A stretch of DNA of 50,693 nt from DATLYH01 sp035575035. GTDB lineage: Bacteria > Planctomycetota > Planctomycetia > Gemmatales > Gemmataceae. Location: positions 1 to 50,693 of the forward strand of contig DATLYH010000069.1 in assembly GCA_035575035.1 (NCBI GenBank), read 5' to 3'. Both the position numbers and the translations under genes were made by a program. The notes beneath the pieces were generated by a model. The model was not told where the DNA came from, did not search any database, and saw only the letters and a list, made by a program, of their open reading frames with translations. Position 1 is the stretch's first letter. The number at the start of each line of letters is the position of its first letter. Below, piece after piece: positions 8,405 through 16,372 of the stretch.

Positions 8405-9688
8405 CTAACCGGGGAGAGGCATTTCGGCGGCTTCACGGGCAACGTCGTCGATGGCCAGCTGGGTCTTCTTGGAGACCCGACCGCCGGCGTTCAACTCCTC
8501 CAGCACCTTCTTGGCGAGCATGGTCTTCTTGGCGGCCCGCCGACCCATCAGCTCGCCCTTCTTCTCGATCTCCCGGGCCATCCGCTCTGCCTCGGCCTGA
8601 TTGTTCTGGGCGATCGCCTTTTGCAAGAGTTGGTTCTGCTCAAAGATTTGCACATCATCCACGTGCCGGGCCACTTCGGCGTTGATGTAGCCCTGCACCG
8701 GCGTGTACTGCACCTCCAGCGGCACCTTGCCGGTGCTCTCCCGCTTGCCGGTGCCTAGGTCGTAGGTTACCTCCAGCTCAGCGATCACGTACTTGCCATC
8801 GGGCCGCTTTGGCAGGCTCAGGTCGAGGATGTAGCGAGTCGGCTTGTCGCGCTCCAAGGTGCCGAGGTGGGCCACCAGGTGCTGCGGCTCGGGCTCCTCG
8901 ACGATCAGTTCCTTGATCTCGGGGACCACCTGACGGACGCGCTTGATCCGGACATCCTTGAACGGCCGGAGGTGCAACTCGACGTTGGTGAACCCGACCG
9001 CTGCCAGGTGCTCGAACTCCTCAACGAAGATCCGCTCGGTTTCCTGGGCCTGGTTAACGTCGATGTAATACCACTTTCCCTCGCTCAACCGGGCCAGGTC
9101 CTTGAGCAGGGAAGCGTTCCACTCGGTGCCAACGCCCATGCAGGTCAAGTGGATCTTCTTCTCGGCGGCGTACTGGGCCCAACGACGGCAGGCCTGCTCG
9201 CCGGACGTCTCGCCGTCGGTCAGCACCACCACCTGGGAAACCCAGCCGGCGCCCGCTTTCTTCTCGACCTCCTTCAAGCCGGCTTCGATGCCCAGGTCCA
9301 TCGCCGTGCCGCCCGGATCAACGTTGAAGCGGTCGATCTCGTCGATGGTCCGCTCGATTACGGCCCGCTCCGCCAGCGGCGTGCTCGGCAAGACGACTTG
9401 GCAGTCATGGGCGAAGGCGACGATGGCCAGGGTGTCTTCGGGGCGGAGTTTCTGGATGGCGGCTCGGGCGGCGTCCTGGACGCGCTTGAGCCGGCTGACG
9501 CCGGTGCCGTCTTCCTCATACATGGAGCCGCTGACGTCGAGCACCAGCGCCAGGTTCAGGCCGAGGGGCTTGGCCGCCCCTTCCCCGCTCGGGATCAACT
9601 TGAGCAGTGCGTAGCTGGCCGCGGACTCGCCCGTCACGGCGATGCTACTGCGGTACATCATCCGTTCGATGTGGATCTTGGCCGGCAT
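8405..9688 (-). CDS. vWA-domain protein
   Basis: 427 aa without signal peptide or membrane helix. A von Willebrand factor A domain spans about 44-220, with an intact MIDAS motif D51-V-S53-G-S55 and a later LTDGETSG stretch. The C-terminal half (about 230-340) looks beta-rich and the tail (about 350-427) is charged and helical. The family resembles other bacterial stand-alone vWA proteins, which bind partners through a metal. The ATG at 9688 has a strong GAGGAGG about 10 nt upstream. It lies between the two copies of the membrane-FHA / zinc-ribbon module. Inference: part of the same phospho-signalling system, since vWA proteins with kinase and PP2C genes occur in TerY-P type clusters. Confidence 0.9.
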   Translation of the reverse strand: MPAKIHIERMMYRSSIAVTGESAASYALLKLIPSGEGAAKPLGLNLALVLDVSGSMYEEDGTGVSRLKRVQDAARAAIQKLRPEDTLAIVAFAHDCQVVLPSTPLAERAVIERTIDEIDRFNVDPGGTAMDLGIEAGLKEVEKKAGAGWVSQVVVLTDGETSGEQACRRWAQYAAEKKIHLTCMGVGTEWNASLLKDLARLSEGKWYYIDVNQAQETERIFVEEFEHLAAVGFTNVELHLRPFKDVRIKRVRQVVPEIKELIVEEPEPQHLVAHLGTLERDKPTRYILDLSLPKRPDGKYVIAELEVTYDLGTGKRESTGKVPLEVQYTPVQGYINAEVARHVDDVQIFEQNQLLQKAIAQNNQAEAERMAREIEKKGELMGRRAAKKTMLAKKVLEELNAGGRVSKKTQLAIDDVAREAAEMPLPG

Positions 9689-9997
9689 GAGTCAGTGACC
9701 TCCTCGGCGGTCAGATGACAATCAGGCGGCGCAGGCCCTTGGCCGGCGCCGGTAGGTTCGCCTCGGCGTCCCCCGGGCAGGGGACCGGAGAAAGTGCGGC
9801 TAACCGTCTTCTTTTGACGGGCAAAAGGAGTGGCAGTTCCCGGATCCCTTCCCTGCGATCGTTGTACGCCGCTACCACTCGCTCTTCAGGCGATTATTTC
9901 ACATCATCAAGAATCGGACAACAAGCCTCCTGGGCGTTTTTCAAGGCGTTTCCCGGCCACTGCTGTGTCTTCCTTCCGAACAGGCCAACCCTCCGTC
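9689..9997. other. Gene-free interval upstream of the vWA gene
   Basis: 309 nt between the vWA start and the end of the copy B zinc-ribbon gene. I see no convincing gene, hairpin or repeat. It is locally less GC-rich around 9885-9935, where a promoter for the vWA gene (minus strand) would be expected. Confidence 0.5.
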
Positions 9998-11899
9998 TCA
10001 GTGCAGGGCGAAAAACGCAGCCGCCCGCTGCAAGCCGCAGAGCCGGAAGAACCACTGAAACGGCCAGCCCGCCCATACGATCAGCCGCAGGCCGGGCCGC
10101 CCACACAGTCGGAGCAGCAGTCCCGCCGCTGCCCCCTGCAAGATCCAGAAGCCCATCGCCACGCCCAGCCAAAGCGGGGTCCACAGCCAGGCCGGCGCGG
10201 CAAGCGAGGTGGTCCCGACGAGCGGATCAAGCCCCTTCCAGAACAGGCGTGGCAGGGTGTCAAGGACCGGCATCAAACAGGCGAAGGTGGCGCTGGCCAT
10301 CAGCCCGGCAACGGCACCGGCGATTAGGCCGCTGAACGGGTCGGTCCAGCGTGAGCCGCGCCGCGTCAGCAGCACCAGCCCTCCCACCGCCCCCAGCCAG
10401 AACGTGGCCAGGGTAAAATACTTGATGAAGCCGCTCTCGACTGCCGGCGCCGCCAGCCAGAAGCCGAATGACCCCGGCGATGCGGGACCAGGCGGGGCCA
10501 TCAGTACTCGAGCAAACAGATCGGCCGGCAGGGCGAGGAGGGCGCGATAGAGGAATCCCAGAAGCGCCAGGACGACCACCGGTCGGACCCAGCTCGCAGG
10601 GAGCGGGAGTTCCAGGCCGACGCGCGGGGCTGGCGCGGCGGTGGAGGGGACCGCCGGTTCCGTGCGGAATAGCCGGCGCGAGGGGGACCCCGGCGGCTGG
10701 TTCACCTCTGCCAGGACCCGCAGGGTCAGTTTCTGGCCGGCATTGGCCTCGATCCGCAGGCTCGCTTGGTGGGTCCGGCCGGGGGGCATCGCGGCGCTAT
10801 CGGCCTCGAAGGTGATGACCGCCTGCTGGGGGCCGCTCGGGTTGGGGGTCAGCACCCGCAGCCAGGGAGCGTCGCTGGTCACCTGGGCGTAGACCCATTT
10901 CTTGGCTGCGGTGCGCAGCGTCACCTGGCCCCGGGCTGTCTCAGGGTAGTTGAGGGTGAAGCGAATCTCGTTCGCCGATAACTCGACCTCGGGCGGCCGG
11001 GAGAGCCCCATCCCTTCGAAGAACTGCTGCACGGCCGCCACTCCCCGGGCGGGGGGCCCCTGTACCGGGTAGGCCCAGCCATTGGCCGTGAACCACCGTT
11101 CGACCTCGCCGCTCTCCAACAACGGCACGGCCGCCTTGGGCTGGGCCCGCATCTGCTCGGCCAGCTCGCGCGGCGTGGTCACGCCTTGGAACGGGGCCTT
11201 GGTAAACGGCACCGAGGCCAGGTCGAGCCGCACCGGCACCTCGACGATGCCGCCGTTGGTGATGACCTGCAATCGGGCGCTGTACGTCTGCGGCGCCGGC
11301 AAGCCGCGGGTCTCGACGCGGAGGAGGACCTGCTGCTCGCGGGCAGTCTTGAGGGGGCACTGGCCGTTGCTGCCAGGCCCACCCACCCCCTCGACGTGCA
11401 GCCACTGGCCCCCCTCGGCGACGGTGAGTTTCCCTTGCAACAACCCCTTCCCCTGGTTGGTGATGGTCAGGCGCACCTGGCGCGAGTCGCCGGCCCGCAG
11501 CGTGCCGAGCATCAGCCGGCGCGGCGTCAGGTCGAGGCGCGGCCCCTGGACCTGGTTGGCCGGCAGACTGTTGACAAAATTGTGCAGCGCGATGTCGGGG
11601 TCGGCCTGGGTCTGCCCCTCCTGCGCCACCCGGGCCAGGTCCGTGCGGCCGATGCTGGCCAGGTACGAGCTGAAGACCCCCTTACTGAGCAGGTCCCGGG
11701 CCTCTTCCCATTCGTACTGGCAGCCCTGGACCAGGTCATCGAAGGTGCGGCAGCGCCGGCCGGAGGGGAAGACAAACTCGTGCGGCAGCTGATTGGCCGG
11801 CGGTCCAACTGCCTGACGGAGGGGAGCCCCGTCGAAGTGGCAGAAGGTCGCCTCGCCAGGGTTGGTTCGCTGGCAACGGGGACAGACGAGATGGGCCAT
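9998..11899 (-). CDS. Zinc-ribbon / beta-domain membrane protein (copy B)
   Basis: 633 aa. The N-terminal ribbon (C6, C9, then a Cys/His pair near C20) is followed by the same module order as copy A at 4558-7182: FPSGR, W-E-x-A-R-x-L-L, IGRTDLA; Ig-like beta region; NGWAYPVQG and QQFFEGMGL-SRPP; second beta region to about residue 410. Then come about four membrane helices (roughly 450-630) in place of copy A's single helix and large outer domain. ATG 11899 lies 2 nt after the upstream FHA stop, indicating translational coupling. The function is not known; an adaptor coupled to the membrane FHA partner is the simplest reading. Confidence 0.87.
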   Translation of the reverse strand: MAHLVCPRCQRTNPGEATFCHFDGAPLRQAVGPPANQLPHEFVFPSGRRCRTFDDLVQGCQYEWEEARDLLSKGVFSSYLASIGRTDLARVAQEGQTQADPDIALHNFVNSLPANQVQGPRLDLTPRRLMLGTLRAGDSRQVRLTITNQGKGLLQGKLTVAEGGQWLHVEGVGGPGSNGQCPLKTAREQQVLLRVETRGLPAPQTYSARLQVITNGGIVEVPVRLDLASVPFTKAPFQGVTTPRELAEQMRAQPKAAVPLLESGEVERWFTANGWAYPVQGPPARGVAAVQQFFEGMGLSRPPEVELSANEIRFTLNYPETARGQVTLRTAAKKWVYAQVTSDAPWLRVLTPNPSGPQQAVITFEADSAAMPPGRTHQASLRIEANAGQKLTLRVLAEVNQPPGSPSRRLFRTEPAVPSTAAPAPRVGLELPLPASWVRPVVVLALLGFLYRALLALPADLFARVLMAPPGPASPGSFGFWLAAPAVESGFIKYFTLATFWLGAVGGLVLLTRRGSRWTDPFSGLIAGAVAGLMASATFACLMPVLDTLPRLFWKGLDPLVGTTSLAAPAWLWTPLWLGVAMGFWILQGAAAGLLLRLCGRPGLRLIVWAGWPFQWFFRLCGLQRAAAFFALH

Positions 11900-11901
11900 G
11901 C

Positions 11902-12972
11902 TCAGCCCTTCCTCACGTTCGGCTCCCTGCCGGCGGCCGGGCCCCGCCGGACCGGGCCCGCCCCCTCACCCCCACCCCTCTCCCCCGCCGCGGGGGAGAG
12001 GGGTGGGGGTGAGGGGGCCCGCACCTGGGCGGCCCGCAGCTGGAAGCGGAGGACCACGTCACCCAGCTGGATGCGGTCGCCATCCTTCAGGTCAATGGTG
12101 TAGGGCACCGGCAGGTCATTGACGCGCGTGTACTCCGGCGGGGCCTGGTTATTGACCAGGATGAAGCGGTTCTCTTCCCGTTGAATGATGGCGTGGCGCT
12201 TCTCGATCTTCATATCACGGAACAAGGCGATGTCGGCATGTTCGTCACGGCCAAGCACATTGTTGGCCTTCTCCAGGGGATACTCGCGCCCTTCCTGCCA
12301 GCCGCGCAGCACCTTGAGGGAGGCCGGCTGCATCACCCCCTGGACCAGGGCCGACAGCGACCCGATGCAGGCACCGAGGATGATCAGTCCGAGGGCCCCC
12401 CAAAGGTAGCCGGCGAGCGAGGGGACCGCGGCCGGGTCGGCCGCCTCGGCCGGCAACGCCAAGGAGAGGAAGAAGCCGTACAGCGTGCCGCCGACGAAGC
12501 CGCCAATGATCCCGCCAACGCTCCCGTAGCTGAGCCGGCCCAAGGAGCGGGCCGCCATCCCTTCGCTAACGCCGATAGACAGCCCGAGCAGCATCCAGCC
12601 CAGCCCACGCGCCAAGGCGCGCAGCAGCAACTTCCAGCCGACCGGGTCGCCGCCAATCCAGCCGACCAACTGATAGTGGATCAGTTCGCCAACGATGTTC
12701 CCCAGACCACCCCCCAGGGCCGCGATCAGGACCCCGTAGCTGGCCAGCCGGCAGAAGCGGACCAGCGACAGGTCACGGATCGCCTCGACGCTGACCACGA
12801 AGTAGCCGATCGACCCGCCGATGATCACCCCCACGATAAAGGAATGGAGGATCACCTTCGGCAAGGTTTCCTCGTACATCGGCTGGCCGAAGACCCCCAA
12901 GAGCATCCAGCCGAGGAGGCCTCCCAGGGCCCCGAAGACAGCGTTGAAGTAGATGCGGACCAGCAACGCCAT
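11902..12972 (-). CDS. Multi-pass membrane protein with FHA domain and palindrome-derived tail (copy B)
   Basis: 356 aa. There are about six hydrophobic Gly-rich segments in 1-210, an FHA domain about 222-316 (NVLGRDEHADIALF), then a tail of about 40 residues. Residues 318-339 are translated from a perfect palindrome (11961-12017). Paralogue of 3638-4549. The FHA domain is degenerate: EKRH (257-260) replaces S-x-x-H and the usual NG turn reads as TRVND, so canonical phosphothreonine binding is doubtful. It begins ATG 12972; the stop is 2 nt before the zinc-ribbon gene, so the order of the pair is the reverse of copy A. A 27-bp piece of this gene recurs at 13341-13367. Confidence 0.88.
   Translation of the reverse strand: MALLVRIYFNAVFGALGGLLGWMLLGVFGQPMYEETLPKVILHSFIVGVIIGGSIGYFVVSVEAIRDLSLVRFCRLASYGVLIAALGGGLGNIVGELIHYQLVGWIGGDPVGWKLLLRALARGLGWMLLGLSIGVSEGMAARSLGRLSYGSVGGIIGGFVGGTLYGFFLSLALPAEAADPAAVPSLAGYLWGALGLIILGACIGSLSALVQGVMQPASLKVLRGWQEGREYPLEKANNVLGRDEHADIALFRDMKIEKRHAIIQREENRFILVNNQAPPEYTRVNDLPVPYTIDLKDGDRIQLGDVVLRFQLRAAQVRAPSPPPLSPAAGERGGGEGAGPVRRGPAAGREPNVRKG
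11961..12017. repeat. Perfect 26-bp inverted repeat inside the FHA gene's 3' end
   Basis: The arms at 11961-11986 and 11992-12017 are perfectly complementary around a GCCGC loop. The CCCCTCACCCC / GGGGTGAGGGG ends define the family also found at 19755, 31572, 32042, 35172 and 42962. This is the zero-interior-unit form. Confidence 0.93.
12840..12866. repeat. 27-bp direct repeat, copy 1 (in the FHA gene)
   Basis: The sequence AGGAATGGAGGATCACC and the following 10 nt is identical to 13341-13367. This copy codes for part of the FHA protein's membrane region (about residues 36-45). Confidence 0.9.
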
Positions 12973-13061
12973 GCCCGCGTTTCCTCAGGCGACGACCAGG
13001 GGTGGTTACCTCACCCGTTTGGAATGGACACCTCCTCACCCAAGCGCGCCATGCACTGGGA

Positions 13062-13105
13062 GTGTGGTCTGGTTGTGGCATGGTCTGGAGACCACACCGC
13101 CACAA
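13062..13105. repeat. Nested hairpin of the TGGTCT...AGACCA type
   Basis: GTGTGGTCT (13062-13070) pairs with AGACCACAC (13089-13097), and TTGTGGC (13073-13079) is complementary to GCCACAA (13099-13105), so two alternative pairings exist. It is similar in flavour to the third hairpin at 8248-8272. Confidence 0.7.
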
Positions 13106-13180
13106 TGGCGGGGACTGGCTTCAATACGGCCACGGCGTGTTAGCCGTGGAAAACGGTTCGGTCAGATGGTTCCAGCCCAG

Positions 13181-13250
13181 GCGAGCGGTCCGCTCACGCG
13201 GGCCGGTGTACCCCGCAGCGCCTCGACCGGCCGGCGTCCACCGGCCGCTC
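13181..13250. repeat. Dispersed about 70-bp repeat, copy 1
   Basis: GCGAGCGGTCCGC, then CGGGCCGGTGTACC and GCGCCTCGACCGGCC, ending CCGGCCGCTC. The same order with a few substitutions is at 20223-20292. The ends are partly complementary (GCGAGCGG against CCGGCCGCTC), so it can fold. Confidence 0.85.
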
Positions 13251-13340
13251 ACAAGCCAGCTGCATTCCCTACCCATTTTCCACCAGCAGCTGATGGACGG
13301 CAAGCCTTCCTGACGACTCGGAATTGGAGACAAGGAGACA

Positions 13341-13367
13341 AGGAATGGAGGATCACCTTCGGCAAGG
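13341..13367. repeat. 27-bp direct repeat, copy 2 (intergenic)
   Basis: Identical to 12840-12866 but outside any gene, 501 bp away. It looks like a fragment of the FHA gene left by a duplication or a slipped repair event. Confidence 0.9.
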
Positions 13368-13398
13368 GAAACGCCCGCGCCATTCCCAGGACCGAGGT

Positions 13399-13854
13399 CT
13401 ACCCTTCCAGCGCCCCCGGCGCCTGCTCCTCCGGACAACCGGCGTCCAGGTACGACTGCAACAGAAGGGCCGCCGCCACCGGGTCGCGGCGCTGTCGGCG
13501 TTTCTGGTGTGTCAGGCCGGCGTTCCACAGGGCGCTTTCGGCTTCGACCGTCGTAAAGCGCTCGTCCCAGAAGACCACCGGCAGGCCGGTTACTTCCGCC
13601 AACCACCGGCCGAACGCTCGCGCCTCAGCCGCCTTCGTCCCCTCGCGGCCGTCGAGGTGGACCGGCAACCCGACCACGATCCGGCCGATTCCCTCCTCCT
13701 CCGCCAGTCGCCGGAAATAACAGGCGTCCTGCTCAGGGGCGCGCCGGATGTGTGTGGCCAGCGGCGAGGCGATCCGGCGGTCGGGGTCGCTGACCGCCAG
13801 ACCGATGCGGACGCTGCCGTAATCGACTCCCAGCAGCCGGGTGCGCGCGCTCAC
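13399..13854 (-). CDS. ruvX: Putative Holliday junction resolvase RuvX/YqgF
   Basis: 151 aa, the usual length for YqgF/RuvX, an RNase H-fold nuclease linked to Holliday junction resolution and, in E. coli, pre-16S rRNA 5' processing. Seen: the N-terminal GVDYGSVRIGLAVSD with the first catalytic Asp, IVVGLPVHLDGREG in the middle, WDERFTT with the conserved Asp-Glu and a C-terminal DPVAAALLLQSYLD with the last Asp. It starts with GTG at 13854, overlapping the manC stop by 4 nt (GTGA), so translation is coupled to the sugar nucleotidyltransferase. Cytoplasmic. The pairing is probably only transcriptional convenience. Confidence 0.94.
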   Translation of the reverse strand: MSARTRLLGVDYGSVRIGLAVSDPDRRIASPLATHIRRAPEQDACYFRRLAEEEGIGRIVVGLPVHLDGREGTKAAEARAFGRWLAEVTGLPVVFWDERFTTVEAESALWNAGLTHQKRRQRRDPVAAALLLQSYLDAGCPEEQAPGALEG

Positions 13855-14930
13855 AGGTACTTCTCCAGGCCCTTCTTCCTGAGGTCTTCCACCAGTTGCT
13901 TGACCGTCCCTTCCTCGCGGCGGTCGGCGACCAGGATGGCGTCGCCGTCCTGCACGATCAGCAGGTTGTCCACGCCGACGGTGGCCACCAGCTGGCCGGG
14001 GTCGGCGACAATGACGCAGCCGCGCGTCTTCAGGCCGCAGTGCAGGGCCAGCACTGTGTTGCCGTCGGCATCCTGCGGGTGCATCCGCTCCAGCGCCAGC
14101 CAGCTGCCGACGTCGTCCCAGCGGAACGGCGCCTGCACCACCAGCACCTCCGGCGCATGTTCCATGACGGCGTAGTCGATGCTGATCTTCGGGAGTCCCT
14201 CGTACTCACGCCGCAGCACCTCGTCACGACGGGGACTCGGCCAGGCCTCGGCGATGCGCTCGACGGCGGCGAAGAGCCCCGGCTGCCGCTCGCGGAGCTG
14301 GCCCAGGATCGTCTGCGCCTTCCAGACGAAGATACCGCTGTTCCAGAAGTATTCGCCCGAGGCAACGAACTGCTCGGCCAGGTCGGGGCCGGGCTTCTCG
14401 CGGAAGGCCCGGACGTGATAGACGCTGATACCCTGGCGGACAGCGATCTCGGGACCGCGGTGGATATAGCCGTAGCCGGTGGCCGGGTAGGTGGGTGGGA
14501 TACCGAACGTGATGAGAGCGGCGGGATGCTCGGTGGCCATCTGCTCGGCGACGTGGACAGCTCGGCGGAATTCCTGCATCGGTTCGATGACATGGTCGGC
14601 CGGCATCACCAACATAACCGCGTCCGGGTCCTGGCGGACGATCAGGGCGGCGCCCAGGCCGACGCAGGCGGCGGTATCGCGGCCGCACGGCTCGCCGATG
14701 ACGCGCTCGGCCGGCAGGCCGGGCAGCTGGCGCTGCACCTCGTCGCGGTGGGCGGCGGCAGTGATGACCCAGGTGCGCTCGGGCGGCACCTGGGCCTCGA
14801 CACGGTCAAGCGCCAACTGAAGGAGGGTGCGTTCGCCGGTTAGGGCGAGGAACTGCTTGGGCCGCCGCTGCCGGCTGCGCGGCCAGAAGCGCGTGCCGCC
14901 ACCGCCGGCCATGATCACGGTGTGAAGCAT
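13851..14930 (-). CDS. manC: Mannose-1-phosphate guanylyltransferase
   Basis: 359 aa. The reaction is mannose-1-phosphate + GTP to GDP-mannose + PPi, for cell-surface polysaccharide. Seen: the nucleotide-binding start IMAGGGGTRFWPRSR with RPKQF (about 6-27), GEPCGRDTAA, MPADHVI, the substrate-site segment ATGYGYI, the EKP of FREKPGPDLA, FWNSGIFVWKA and ISIDYAVMEH. Length fits the one-domain type without the C-terminal isomerase domain of bifunctional ManC/AlgA. The ATG at 14930 has AGGAGG only about 4 nt upstream, a short spacing. It lies 9 nt after the UDPGP-family gene, so the two nucleotidyltransferases are probably co-transcribed. The symbol follows the family; biochemical specificity is inferred. 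Confidence 0.92.
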   Translation of the reverse strand: MLHTVIMAGGGGTRFWPRSRQRRPKQFLALTGERTLLQLALDRVEAQVPPERTWVITAAAHRDEVQRQLPGLPAERVIGEPCGRDTAACVGLGAALIVRQDPDAVMLVMPADHVIEPMQEFRRAVHVAEQMATEHPAALITFGIPPTYPATGYGYIHRGPEIAVRQGISVYHVRAFREKPGPDLAEQFVASGEYFWNSGIFVWKAQTILGQLRERQPGLFAAVERIAEAWPSPRRDEVLRREYEGLPKISIDYAVMEHAPEVLVVQAPFRWDDVGSWLALERMHPQDADGNTVLALHCGLKTRGCVIVADPGQLVATVGVDNLLIVQDGDAILVADRREEGTVKQLVEDLRKKGLEKYL

Positions 14931-14939
14931 GGGACCTCC

Positions 14940-16334
14940 TCAAGCCAGGTAAGTTGGCCCTTCGATCCGTGTACCGGGGCTCACCTTGGCCGCCAGCTCC
15001 TCCGCATCGAGGGCGAACAGCGGGCTGATCTCCAGCGGCACTGCGGCCGAACCATCGGGCCGGCGCGGCACCGTCACCCCCGCCCTCTCCAGCCAGTCGG
15101 CGGCCAAGTCGCTGATCGCCTGGCGGACCGTCTCGGGCGAGTCGGGGCCGGTCGCGTTCTTCAGCGGCATGAACTCCTCGCGCCGGCTGGTCTCCACCAC
15201 TGTCCAGCGGTCGGCCAGAGGGAGCACATCGAAGATAAACATCTCGAACTTCAGCGCGTTCTCCTTCGTCGGCGTGACGACCTCGCCCCGTTCGTTCAGG
15301 TAAGGCACCTTCTTGCGGGCGATGTGGAACGGGATGCGGGTCGCGCCCTGGGTCACGCGCTTGAGGAAATCGACGGCGAAAAGGTGGATCGCCGGGCTGC
15401 CGGCCCAGATGCGCAGCCGGCCTTGCTCGTCGGTCTGCCGGGCCAGCGACTCCGGTAAGTCGGAATACTCGATAATGCTGCAACGGCCGTCGATCAGCAC
15501 CAGGTTGCCCAGCTTGTCGGCCGGGCTCTCCTTGCGGACCGCCTTGGAAGAAACCTCGGCGTCGGCCTCCAGGTGGTAACCGAGGAAGACCGGATCGGCC
15601 ACCTTCACGAGCGGGTTGTCCACCTGGAAGTAGAAAACTTGCCGGACCCCCTGCCGCTCCAGCCGCGCCAGCAGGCCGGACTCGGCCAGGGCGGTCAGCG
15701 TGCCGCCGTGGCCGTTGGGGCTGGTGAAGAGCCGGCCGCGGTCTTCCAACAGCAGTTTACCGGTGGCCAGGTCGAGGGCCGGCATGGTCCCCTGACAGAA
15801 GAAATGGACGGTGTCCTCCGGCAGCCCGAAGAAGCGGTGCTCCTTGAAGAAGGCCATCGTTTCCTCATGGGTAGCAGGGCTGGTCATCACCAGAAAGGGG
15901 ATGGCCCGGCCGTAGCGGCGGCTCCGGGCGAGCACCTTCTCGGCGTGGATCTGGAAGAGGGTCTTGTTGCTGACGGGACCAATGGGGAACATTCCCTTGG
16001 GGTGCTCGAAGCCGAGCCGGCTCCCCTGGCCCCCGGCGACAACCAGGGCGGCCACCTCGCCGCGCCGCAGCGCTTCCTCGCCGCGGCGCTTCGCTGCACG
16101 GGTGTCGCCGCCAAGCTGCACCACCGGCACCGGCGCGATCCGCTCGGGCGCCGGCAAGGCGAAGGTCTCGCCGCGCTGCTCGTAAAGGCGGCGGAGTTGG
16201 TCCAGGTCAATCGACCGCAGTTGGTCGAGCAGCCCCCGGCGCTCGGCGTCGGTTAGCTGGTCCCACCAGGCCAGGACATGCTCCTGACCGTAATCGCGCA
16301 GCCGCTGTCGCAGGTCATCAGGGACGGTCAGCAT
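14940..16334 (-). CDS. UDPGP-family UTP-sugar-1-phosphate uridylyltransferase (UAP-like)
   Basis: 464 aa from ATG 16334 (a TTG five codons upstream is less likely; GAGGG precedes the ATG). Family: eukaryote-type UDP-N-acetylglucosamine / UDP-sugar pyrophosphorylases. Seen: LVVAGGQGSRLGFEHPKGMF with the G-x-G-T/S-R-L-G and PKG motifs (about 95-115), FFCQGTMPALD, SPNGHGG, FYFQVDNPL and FEMFIFDVLP. It makes a UDP-activated sugar in the cytoplasm; GlcNAc-1-phosphate is the usual substrate for this subfamily but cannot be fixed by eye. It sits directly upstream of manC, consistent with a sugar-nucleotide operon. Confidence 0.9.
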   Translation of the reverse strand: MLTVPDDLRQRLRDYGQEHVLAWWDQLTDAERRGLLDQLRSIDLDQLRRLYEQRGETFALPAPERIAPVPVVQLGGDTRAAKRRGEEALRRGEVAALVVAGGQGSRLGFEHPKGMFPIGPVSNKTLFQIHAEKVLARSRRYGRAIPFLVMTSPATHEETMAFFKEHRFFGLPEDTVHFFCQGTMPALDLATGKLLLEDRGRLFTSPNGHGGTLTALAESGLLARLERQGVRQVFYFQVDNPLVKVADPVFLGYHLEADAEVSSKAVRKESPADKLGNLVLIDGRCSIIEYSDLPESLARQTDEQGRLRIWAGSPAIHLFAVDFLKRVTQGATRIPFHIARKKVPYLNERGEVVTPTKENALKFEMFIFDVLPLADRWTVVETSRREEFMPLKNATGPDSPETVRQAISDLAADWLERAGVTVPRRPDGSAAVPLEISPLFALDAEELAAKVSPGTRIEGPTYLA

Positions 16335-16372
16335 GGCGAAGGCCCTCAAGGCTCCGAACCACAGAGGTTCAC

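Larger units (their letters stand above)
12973..13398. other. Gene-free interval with mixed repeats
   Basis: 426 nt between ruvX and the membrane-FHA gene, with no convincing gene. It contains a nested hairpin (13062-13105), a dispersed repeat (13181-13250) and the second copy of the 27-bp direct repeat (13341-13367). The region looks assembled from repeats and a fragment of the neighbouring gene. Confidence 0.65.

Noticed and set aside
1679..12972. Type VI secretion regulatory cluster
   Set aside because: Kinase, PP2C and FHA genes are present, but no TssB/C, VgrG, Hcp or ClpV-like gene is visible in the window.
13121..13606. Minus-strand frame of 161 codons upstream of the FHA gene
   Set aside because: It runs through repeat DNA and overlaps ruvX in another frame; no motif and no start context.
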